Origin: Istiophorus platypterus
Taxonomy: Eukaryota > Chordata > Actinopteri > Istiophoriformes > Istiophoridae
Direction: 5' to 3'
DNA length: 64,000 nucleotides
NCBI GenBank assembly: GCA_016859345.1
Contig: CM029131.1
Span: 9,127,891 to 9,191,890, forward strand
Under the pieces are notes generated by a model. It had not been told where the DNA came from and made no database searches. It was given only the letters and a program-made list of their open reading frames with translations. Shown piece after piece: positions 38,101-47,162 of the stretch (positions are counted from its first letter, which is position 1; the number at the start of each line of letters is the position of its first letter). A program made the translations under genes and the position numbers.

Positions 38101-40638
38101 GAGCGAGAAAACAAAATGGTGTTCTTGTATCATGCAGCGATAAATGAAACATTCATTTACTTTAGTAATATGGATCCAACTGGTGGAAGCCAGGACGTTC
38201 TTTTCTTTTTTCTTTAATTCTCGGTTCAGTAAGCAGAGTGTGGCCTCACACACCAACTAACACCATTTAAATAATTCAAAGGCCCAGGACACGGAAACTC
38301 GGCTGAAATATTAATGAAATAACACAAATTTCTGTATTCAAGGAATTAGCGCGAGTCCTATCATCTCGCCAGAGCGTGGTGCGGGAGGATGGATCTAAAC
38401 AAAAAACAAAACAAAAACAAAACAAAAAAAAACCCAAAATAAATAAATGAATAAAAGGTGCAGGGCCAATGCATTAGATCGAGGCAGGCTTCACTTGGAG
38501 ACCAGGCTTTCGGTTGACTTTAGATAATTACAAGTTAAAAACAGTCGTCTGCAGCTCATGTTACAGAACACAAACTTTTGCCATTCATTTTTCATCCACT
38601 TTCCCTTTCCCACAAAGGACTTGCAAGAAAACAATAACCTCTCACCTGATCCCCGTGAACCAGATGAAATTATTCCCACCTCCGAGGAACTACCCAATAC
38701 ACAGGCAGCGAAAATAAAAAAATAATAAAAAAAATGAAAGGTTTGCCTTCAGTTTTAGTGACCCAGGTGTTAGTCTGAGCATTTGTAAATAAGTTTTCTA
38801 CTGTTTTTATTTCATCATGAACTACGTTTGACCCTTGGAAACAAATCATTCTTCCAGCGTAACTTCAGCAGAGTTCAAGCCAAAAGTTGTACTTGAGTGA
38901 AATCAATTCGGACTTGTTCATGTAAGTTTTGTCTGGAGTGCGGGAGCAGCCGCCTTGGCCACATGAATAACAGGGCATTGGATTTCGAATGCGCCTTCAT
39001 GCAGCGTAACAGCAGCACAAGAGGCGAAAATTTTTTAAAAAATCATTGCTCACTGACGACAGACACCGGGCATTTTTTTCTGAACATTGGTCATCATTAG
39101 CCGCTCTATGCTACGGTTGGAACCAGACCGAGCGACGCCGCAGCCAGAAACTGGTCCAACACCTTTTTCCGTTCTCTTGTTTCGCCCTGGTCCACATGCC
39201 AACGGAGGCAGGCGTCTTTGGGTTATGTCAGTGTCAATAAAATGTGGTAATGAAAAAAAGATGGCTGCAACCCCCACTGTGCCTGGCTGCGCCGCATGGG
39301 GTGTGATCGACATGTACCACATCGCCGTTAATGGTGTAACCTTTGACAATCTTTTGTCTTTCTTGCGAAACGATGGAAAGGAAGGTTCCTTTGATCTCCT
39401 CCCTTTATAGGAAAGTGGGCATGTTTTTATCCCCCGTGGACATTATTTTTTTTCGAGTATCAAAAATATGAAATATGCATTTGGCACGGACGCTGATGGG
39501 AGGTGTTCTAAGATATTAAAGTATTTGAACGCAAAAAAAAAAAAAAGTGAGAAAGGGAAATATAAAAACAGACAGCGACTACTGAAAATCTGCCCACAGG
39601 TCTCACCCCTGAAGCATCAATCACGAGCCACAGAACCGGTCAAATTTTCCGTTCGGGGAGACTTGGGGTACAGATACAAAGCCGAACTTCCACCGCTTTC
39701 ATATACTCCTCCTGTCCAATTGCAAAAAATAAATAAATAAATAAAATAGCGGCTCTCCGGACTTGGAAGGTTCGTCGTCAGATCACTCTCCAAGAGTAAC
39801 TTGGCAAGAGTTCCACCCAAAGGCTGCACTTTTTCATTTAGCCGTGCCATCCCCTACGTGGCTGATCTGATACAGTGTCAGCCGGGATGCTTCCTGACAG
39901 GCAGGTGGGACGGAATGATGAGCAACCGGAGCTCGGGAGGGGAATTATTTTACTATTTCGCCTCCAGCAAGCTGACACTCTTCATTTAGAGGGTGCCGGA
40001 GAAGTTCGGTCCTGCCGCGAGGGCCTTCGTAAGCAGTTCCTATTTTTTTTTTCTTCTTCTTTTGACACGGGGCTGGCAGTGAAGCAGGGGTCACCTTCGG
40101 ACGGACGCCCCCCCTCAAATTAGCCCCAGGCCATCATCTCGTGGTCAGAAAGGCCGAGACCAGACCAGACCCCTCCCTTGCGGCGGCCCGCAGAAAATGA
40201 TTAGAAAGTCCGCAAATCTGGAAATTCTCAAACCCACGCCGGTGATAATTAACTCCACTGAACATCAGTTGTTTTTGATAAGCTGCCCTTTTTTTTCCTT
40301 TCCTTTTTTTGCTGAGTTCTGGGGAAAAAAAAGAAGAAGAAGAAAAAAAAACATTGCTTAGGGCAGTGCCAGTCATTTTTACAAGTGCTGATCCTAATAT
40401 CCTCCTCCTCCTCCTAAGCGGATTGTGTGTGGGGGCGGCGGGGGGTGTTTTGACGTTTCGCCAGGCCTCGGTCAGTGATAAGGATGACCCCGGTCACATC
40501 GCAGCGAGCCTCTACACAACACTGTCTTTTTCTTGAGAGAGAGGACGACAACACACTCTGCCCTAGCGCAGAAAAGAACAGCGTCCCCCTGACAGCAACT
40601 GCACCGGAAAAAGAAGAACATGAAACTGGGGGGGGTTA
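35138..40638. other. Gene-free stretch
   Basis: Mostly AT-rich unique sequence with A-rich tracts at 36,880-36,910, 36,995-37,011 and 38,398-38,455, and an AATT run at 36,163-36,180. The part 37,180-37,400 is enhancer-like (listed). Short frames at 39,050-39,410 overlap on both strands without domains. Confidence 0.45.
37180..37400. promoter_or_regulatory. Possible conserved noncoding element
   Basis: Unique sequence with 'ccaattatttataattagcg' and 'ggtaattacaaacctcattt', i.e. several homeodomain-type cores. No repeat character and no splice-bounded frame. Confidence 0.25.
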
Positions 40639-40653
40639 TTTTTTTTTTTTTTT

Positions 40654-41252
40654 AACACGTATGTTCTGATTTTTCATTTATTTGTTGAAAAGCGGGGAAA
40701 TTTTAAACAACTGAGCTGTGTGGCTTTTCTTTTTCGTAGCTGTAAAAGGAGCGAGGTCCAAGAAAATCATACTGAGACTCTGAAACAAACAATGTTCAAG
40801 CTGAGGAAGCCAAGGTGAGCGGCACAATAACCAGACTGCTTGGGGTTTTTTTTGTTATCTTTTTCATTCCTCTCCACTTTTATCTGCACTTATCAATTCA
40901 TTAAGGTTTGTAACCTGCTGTCGCAAATATAACAAAACCCACCAGCCACGCTCCGACGTCTGGCTTTTCCCCGCAGGAAGATTTTGAAACCAACTGACCA
41001 GCGAATTGGTCCAGTTTAAAATCCTTTTGTTCTGAGAATTAGTATGTAGAACAAAATGAGACACTGTGAGGGGAAAATAAATAAATAAATATATATAGAT
41101 ATATACACACAACCACCGGTGTAATCTGCATTCAAAAATCAGACAGCATGCTCCTTTATGCCTTTAGATTTTCTTTTCATTGAGAAGTGAGCAGGGAAAA
41201 AAAAACCCCAGATTTATCATTTGCATTCATGGGCCTGTTTTTTTTTTTTTTT
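40654..41252. repeat. Tandem duplication, unit 1 (599 bp)
   Basis: Starts 'aacacgtatgttctgatttt' after a 15-T run and is repeated head-to-tail from 41,253. Its last part (about 41,206-41,252) is a filler not present at the end of unit 2. An 82-codon minus-strand frame (40,864-41,112) recurs unchanged at 41,463-41,711, but it has no domain. Confidence 0.95.
41206..41252 (+). repeat. Junction filler copied from 42,548-42,589
   Basis: The segment 'ccagatttatcatttgcatt' continuing through 'catgggcctg' and a T-run is found again at 42,548-42,589. It sits exactly between the two tandem units. Confidence 0.9.
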
Positions 41253-41812
41253 AACACGTATGTTCTGATTTTTCATTTATTTGTTGAAAAGCGGGGAAAT
41301 TTTAAACAACTGAGCTGTGTGGCTTTTCTTTTTCGTAGCTGTAAAAGGAGCGAGGTCCAAGAAAATCATACTGAGACTCTGAAACAAACAATGTTCAAGC
41401 TGAGGAAGCCAAGGTGAGCGGCACAATAACCAGACTGCTTGGGGTTTTTTTTGTTATCTTTTTCATTCCTCTCCACTTTTATCTGCACTTATCAATTCAT
41501 TAAGGTTTGTAACCTGCTGTCGCAAATATAACAAAACCCACCAGCCACGCTCCGACGTCTGGCTTTTCCCCGCAGGAAGATTTTGAAACCAACTGACCAG
41601 CGAATTGGTCCAGTTTAAAATCCTTTTGTTCTGAGAATTAGTATGTAGAACAAAATGAGACACTGTGAGGGGAAAATAAATAAATAAATATATATAGATA
41701 TATACACACAACCACCGGTGTAATCTGCATTCAAAAATCAGACAGCATGCTCCTTTATGCCTTTAGATTTTCTTTCATTGAGAAGTGAGCAGGGGAAAAA
41801 AAAAACCCCAGA
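41253..41812. repeat. Tandem duplication, unit 2
   Basis: Nearly identical to unit 1, differing by one T near 41,773 and by G/A-run lengths near 41,792-41,806. It diverges after 'ccccaga': unit 1 goes to 'tttatcat', unit 2 to 'gcatttcc'. Confidence 0.95.
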
Positions 41813-42039
41813 GCATTTCCATGCCCAGCAGTGAGTTCTGTGAGGAAGTGACACTAATAATGGGCTTGTGTTGAGACGTCTGTCAGCTCCGCGTTCGCCG
41901 CAATGAAATAAATTCTTCACAAAAGGAGAGCGCCTCCCGCCTATTTGAATGCAGCCCGTGCCATCTAATTTGCTCAGTTTTTAACCACTGAAAGTCTACT
42001 GATTTGTTGAGCCGGGAGGAAGGGGGGGGGGTGTTTCAA

Positions 42040-42190
42040 TTCAGCGGGATCCGTTTCCGGCGTCTGCCTCAGCAACGTCGAGCCCCGAGCTCCGAGGTCC
42101 CTGAACGCACGGCGGCGGCCCTGTGGAGGCCACGGAGGGGGCGGGGGCGGGTACGGAAGCGGCGGGACGGCGCATGCATTTCTGCATCGT
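42040..42190 (+). promoter_or_regulatory. CpG-rich patch, possible promoter or CpG island
   Basis: Dense CpG with GC-box-like 'gggggcgggggcggg' (about 42,136-42,150) and an NRF1-like half 'gcgcatgc'. Plus-strand frames through it are Arg/Ala-rich and not recognised. No transcript start is evident. Confidence 0.35.
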
Positions 42191-43739
42191 TACAGGACAA
42201 GAAGTAACTTATGAATCTAACGGGACAATTAATGGCGTGGCTATAATATCAGCACGTGAACCTAGGTTAGCTAGTTCGCTTTTAGCTTTAATTCACATCA
42301 ATCTGTGTCGTCAACGCTTTGGCTTTGTTGATGTGAATGTTTTATTCTTGACCTCTGCAACAATAGTAAGACCTAGAACCCACAAATAAAGTGAACAGAT
42401 CTTAACTAAACGGTCCACTTGTTAGGTTTTTCCACAGCTTTCAATTTAGGAAAGGACTTCTTCACTGGAGTCTGTTGTCATGACATGGCTCATTTCCATA
42501 CTTTTTTCAGACTTAAATGCAGTTGAAACTCCAGGGGAAAAAAAAAGCCAGATTTATCATTTGCATTCATGGGCCTGTTTTTTTTTTTTGGGGGGGGGGT
42601 TATTTTTCAAGCTGTAATCACACCTTCAAACTGCTGTGATCATACATTTTGAGACAAATTATATATAGTTATTATACTCTCGATCACTTTGTTGCAGCCT
42701 AAAAAACATCTGTGTTGTTTTTTTTCAACTTACCTGTTACAAAACTACATAGTTTTGGCTGTTTTGGTTTTGATTTAATTGGACTAAGTGATATCAGATG
42801 TTCCTGACTTCGTTAATAAGCTAAATTACAGTTAGACATCTTTCTCTGCTTTAATTTCCCTGTTTTGTTTTTTTTTTATTCTTGCTCTCTCTAAAGTCCA
42901 CTGAGACGTGTTTGTAATAAAGGGTATGCGAGTGTAACAGATGTTGACATTATTGACAGTAATTACTGGCTTAATTTGAATCATGAAATATATATGTTGT
43001 ACGAGAATAATTAAAGTTACATTGGTGATTAGGATGAGTTTATTTTCTTTGGTTGTTCTTTTATAAGTCAACTTTTTCATGTTGGCTTAGGAGTTTAAAA
43101 TAAAATCTCAAACTAGCAAATAAAACATAAAATTCAAGTTTTAAAGCAAAAATAAAGCACACAGGTTGTTGGTTTGTGACCTTTTTATCAGATCAACCCT
43201 TAAAATGAATAGTGCCAATTTGAAGCTCCCTTGGTCAATGAGTGCTGCAATTTTAATCTGGTTTGTTTTTGGGGTTTTTTTTGGAGCCTGGAGTGGTAAA
43301 AACATTGAATATTTAATAACCCGAATAAAAAAAAAATCACATAAGAGTGTGTTGTTCAACCAACATTTTCTTCTTTTTCTCTCGTCCTGTTAATCCTCTA
43401 CGAATAAGTTCAAGGGGCTGAGAACAAGTGGGTCCAGAGGGGGATTTTTTGACCCCTGATGACAAGATCCAAAAGGTAAATTCAAATGTATTTTAATTTT
43501 CGCTTTAAAGTGTTACACAGCAACCACAACTTCAGCATCAGCACATAACTAAAACAATGACCGATAATAATTTGTTAAAATAATGTAGCTGTAAACAGGC
43601 TGTAAATATGCTCTGAATTTCACAGCTGTATTAATGCACATGACCTAGAAAACGCATCCATTATTAAAAAATAAGCATAAATACTTGGCCGGCGCTCCTG
43701 CTCTGACTGGTGACTACAGTCAAGCTAACCTGATAAATG

Positions 43740-43900
43740 GGTCGAATTTCACAGGGAGCCCGTGTCCTTGGTGGGCGCAGCTTGTGTTAGTCTTTCACTG
43801 CGCTGATTGATAGTGGCGGATGCTAATTCCATGGCAAATGATGCTATTATTCAGGGGCTCAAATTGAATTACTTCATCCATTGGATCTGCTTAACATTTT
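43740..43900. promoter_or_regulatory. Possible conserved noncoding element
   Basis: Contains TGATTGAT (PBX-HOX type consensus, about 43,804-43,811) and 'gatgctattattcagg', in unique sequence with no repeat similarity. Confidence 0.28.
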
Positions 43901-44188
43901 CCCCATGGAGAGTTTAGCAACCAGTGTAATCTCCCCTACTTACTTACAAGTCCCGTTTGTCATGCCCAGTCTCTCTAACTCTCTCTCTCTCTCTCTCCCT
44001 CCCTCCCTTCCTCTCCCTGGATCTTTTCATCCTGGCGTTGTTGCCGTGTGTGTACTTTTTTTTTTGTGTGTGTGCTCACACTCACCACAATTAGACATGA
44101 TAATACCTGGAAGATGCCCAGTAAACAGTCACAGGTTTCACAGCAAATCAGATTTTAAAAGAAACTTTTTTTAATCCAGGGACAGGGA

Positions 44189-44265
44189 CACCTGTCTAAC
44201 ACCTGTCTAACACCTGTCTAACACCTGTCTAACACCTGTCTAACACCTGTCTAACACCTGTCTAA
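44189..44265 (+). repeat. 11-bp x 7 minisatellite, each unit with CACCTG
   Basis: Seven exact copies of CACCTGTCTAA. Each contains the E-box CACCTG, the core recognised by ZEB/Snail-type and some bHLH factors. Spacing is one helical turn. Confidence 0.97.
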
Positions 44266-44894
44266 CCTTTCAGTCACTTTCCTGCTCCTCTAAACCTTTA
44301 GATAACTTAACCATAAACATAACTAATAATCAACTTTAACATTTTCTGTTGTAGCTATATAACAATATATAAAAATATTTTAGTAACTTGTTTCTTTATC
44401 ATGTTCGGTTTAGGCAGTTTCCTTCGATTTTGTATTTCCTAACCCTATTCTGTCAAGTACGTCAATTCACTGTGTATATTTTGTAAAGTATGTTACATTT
44501 ATAAGGATACGACCAAAACCAAAATCAACTGTGTCTATTTTTGTCACTGCTCTCCTGTGTCTGCATGTCCTTTTATGCCCCACCGCTGAATATTGTTCTA
44601 TACTGTTGGGTGTCTTTTTCCCCCAATTTTTTTGTCCTTTCCCTGTTAACACTGCTGTTATTATGTGATTTCACAAACTTGTATGTGAAAAGAGAAATCA
44701 TGACACATCATTTAACATTTTTTATGACTGTGAAAGAAACTCTAGAGCGACACACACTTCCCACTTCCCTTCCCTCTGGATCACTTAGTCGTGTTGTCAA
44801 ATTGTTAAAACTGCCATTTTTGGCCACCAATCTAGACTCAATAATCCATAATCATCTACTCAAACCATATTTCTAGAATATTTAGCAAATATCC
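44266..44894. other. Gene-free stretch
   Basis: AT-rich. A 111-codon plus-strand frame (44,541-44,876) is hydrophobic and overlaps a minus-strand frame; no family is recognised. Confidence 0.5.
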
Positions 44895-45062
44895 AAGGTT
44901 TGAACAAGTATTCAGACCTTTGACTGGTCAGGTGCAACCTGTTTGCTCTGATTATCTCTGTGATGCCTCGAGAACCTGACCAAACTCTGCCTGTGGCCAT
45001 TTTAAACTGACTGGACCCAGTTCAGGAACGCACACACCTTAGCACACATTAGACTTGGTAAC
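44895..45062 (+). mobile_element. Fragment of a Tc1-type transposon left end
   Basis: 'caagtattcagacctttgac', 'caggtgcaacctgtttgc' and 'aacgcacacacctt' follow the order found at the 5' end of a Tc1-like element common in fish (TIR motif 'gtattcagacc'). No transposase follows, so this is a truncated or internally deleted relic of a different Tc1 lineage from the one at 1.2-2.7 kb. Confidence 0.6.
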
Positions 45063-45611
45063 ATTTCCATAAGTTTTCCCACATAACACAAGTCAGAATT
45101 GAACGCAGTCAAATTAATGTTTAGGAGTTTAGGAGATTATGGCAACCTGAATTGGATGTTTTTGAGGATGTACCGACCACAAGAGGCCGGGAAGAGACTG
45201 GAAAGAGATTGTGGAAGGGCTGGGAAGAGACACTGGGAAACAGGGGTCATTCTGAATCAGCCAGTTTGGCTGTAAAAAGGAAGTTTTAGTTAACTAGGCA
45301 AGCTACGATACTTTTTAAAAAAAATGGTTGGAAATGGGTTCAGCGCTGGGCTGGGAGCGGTTCTCCCTTCCCACTGACGATGAAATAAGCAGGCAACTTT
45401 AGCAGAGCCGCTGGGGAGGAGGACGTTTGTACCACATAATGTATCTTTATTGCAGGATGGCGTCAGCTGGGCCCTGTACCCAGTTTAACAGTGTTACTAG
45501 TCAAGTCCTGTCTTATTCTCATATCACTGGGCATTCGAGTTTCTGCCAAGTAAGAAAAACCACATCAGTGAGGCACGGGGGGGGCTCCGCTTACCTATCC
45601 GTAAAACTTAC
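45063..45611. other. Gene-free stretch
   Basis: Purine-rich 45,180-45,245 contains loose 'gggaagagac' repeats. Nothing else recognised. Confidence 0.55.
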
Positions 45612-45821
45612 CACATGCCACTGAGAGATGCTGATGCATTTCGAGGACAGGTCCTGTTCCTGTGATGGATGATACAGAACACACCAGTTAAGGACCATTG
45701 CCGCGTAAAGCCAATCTTCCGAGCGGGCCCCAACATTGAGATCGCCGCGCAAACCCCAATACAATCCAGGGACCCGCGGTACACAGAGATCGTACCGGGT
45801 GAAGTCCCCGCTCGGCCCCAT
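45612..45821 (-). CDS. Weak candidate coding exon, unknown product
   Basis: The minus-strand frame starts at an ATG (45,821-45,819) in a good context (G at -3, G at +4, preceded by gccgccggtgga). It runs 70 codons with a Trp/Tyr/Asp-containing, fairly natural composition (for example GDFTRYDLCV, SEDWLYAAMVLNWC). It ends exactly before a strong donor sequence CATGTG|GTAAGT (45,611-45,606). I recognise no protein family. All three minus-strand frames are open over much of this CpG-rich segment, so openness is weak evidence. Alternatives are a CpG-rich regulatory element or an alternative first exon of a gene lying outside the window on the minus strand. No acceptor or partner exon is identified. 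Confidence 0.17.
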
Positions 45822-45849
45822 TCCACCGGCGGCAACGTGAGGCAAAAAG

Positions 45850-46610
45850 AATAGAAAAAAACTCAAAACTGCTGAGCAATGTTTGCATTCAACAGACTTT
45901 ACCGCATTAAACCCCCAGAATAGGTTAAAACGCATTCACAGACTGGAAAATGTATTCAATTTTCGACTGAGAGGATGATCCTCTCTCATTCTGCAAACAG
46001 AATAAGTCGCACAATGGCTGTTGCAAAAAAAAAAAAAAAGATGGCTCCTCTTCCTCTGTAGCAACCGTGGATATACGAGACAAAAATTACTTTAACGCAG
46101 CCCTGGGGGTCCAGATATTTATATTTTTAAAGTTATTACGGATCATTTAGTACATTCTCTATCAGTTTCTTTCCATTTATGGCAACAGAAGCAGCAGCAA
46201 CAGCAACGTCTCTAACCTGATCCAAAGAATATAGAAGGCTACTTCACCAAATAACATTATTTATAGAAGCTTCGGGCTGCAATTATATTATAATAATTGT
46301 TATAATAAATCCAGCTTTACTGTATCCTATCCCCAGCGTAAGGCAGTAACACGTGGGGGTCATTCAAAATTGGAGGTTAAAAGTTCATTCCCGACGTCGG
46401 GAACGGCAGACGACAAAACAGTCTCAGCTCAAGCTCCATTGAGAGCCGAACGTCTTCGGCAGATGGAAATTACGCAGTGTCGCCATCGAATTATAGATGG
46501 CGGGCGGGTAACCGCACCTTGAGGCGAGTTCGCTTTTTCAACAGTAATTCGGGATCAGATTGTTGGAAAATGGGTGACTACATGAATGGTAGTAATCCCA
46601 GGTAACACTG
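45850..46610. other. Gene-free stretch, CpG-rich to the right
   Basis: A-run at 46,025-46,039. From about 46,380 CpG density rises ('cccgacgtcggg', 'gcgggcgggtaaccgcacc'). No exon identified. Confidence 0.5.
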
Positions 46611-47060
46611 CATTACCTAAGCATTTTGGGAGTTGGCATGTTTGCCCCATCGAGGTCCATCGCCGAAGAGTTTCTCGGCAAAGCGGGGGCCCCGACACCC
46701 TGGAAGTTGTCGAGTTCTATGAAGGCCGACATCTCACCAGAAACACAGACACAGCCACAAACAAAGCAATTTGGTCTATCCTCTTGACTAAACTTGCTGA
46801 CAGGACTCAGCTGTGATGCTCGGGTTGTTGTCACAGTTCCTCCAGCTGCGGGGGCCCTCCTGCTCGAGCCGCCGCCGCCGCCGCGGCGAACCTATTTGGG
46901 TGCGGGTTGTCCAGGAAGTGATGAGCCAGGACGGTTGGATATAGCCGCAGGAACCAGTTGTCTTCGCTCTGAAATGGGAATCCCGGAGCGAGCGTCGGCC
47001 TGTCAGTTCCATCAAGACCAGGATAATCCCAGAGAAGAGACGGCATTTTTATTGGCCTGT
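46380..47060. promoter_or_regulatory. CpG-rich interval with CCG repeat
   Basis: CpG dinucleotides are frequent compared with flanks, and 46,871-46,886 has five CCG units. Could be a CpG-island promoter; no transcript evidence is available. Confidence 0.35.
46617..46732 (-). CDS. Weak candidate first coding exon, unknown product
   Basis: On the minus strand an ATG (46,732-46,730, G at -3) opens 38 codons beginning MSAFIELDNFQG and ending MPTPKML. The exon-like stretch would end at CTTAG|GTAATG (donor 46,616-46,611). Composition is protein-like and third positions are C/G-rich. It lies in the CpG-rich interval 46.38-47.06 kb, which would suit a promoter-proximal exon. The frame also extends upstream to 46,834. 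I do not recognise the peptide, and the plus strand is open over the same span, so chance is a strong alternative. Confidence 0.17.
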
Positions 47061-47106
47061 GTCTTGCTCCAGCACCGAGACCACCAGTCTAATAAGTCAG
47101 GGATGC

Positions 47107-47117
47107 CTCTCTCTCTC

Positions 47118-47151
<34 letters not shown>

Positions 47152-47162
47152 GCCTTCTCTCT
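47107..47162. repeat. CT microsatellite
   Basis: Long CT run interrupted by CG at two points. Confidence 0.95.

Larger units (their letters stand above)
41813..44188. other. Gene-free stretch
   Basis: Apart from the CpG patch and the donor segment at 42,548-42,589, this is AT-rich unique sequence with a CT tract at 43,971-44,018. No exon recognised. Confidence 0.5.

Noticed and set aside
40864..41711. Repeated 82-codon minus-strand frame as duplicated genes
   Set aside because: Same reason: it follows from the 599-bp duplication, and its start includes low-complexity TA-rich sequence.
44189..44265. CRISPR-like array
   Set aside because: Units are contiguous 11-mers with no spacers, in a vertebrate genome. 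This is a minisatellite.
46831..47046. Minus-strand frame with a poly-Ala stretch as a coding exon
   Set aside because: The Ala run is the translation of the CCG repeat. There is no acceptor, and the frame ends in an unremarkable stop.
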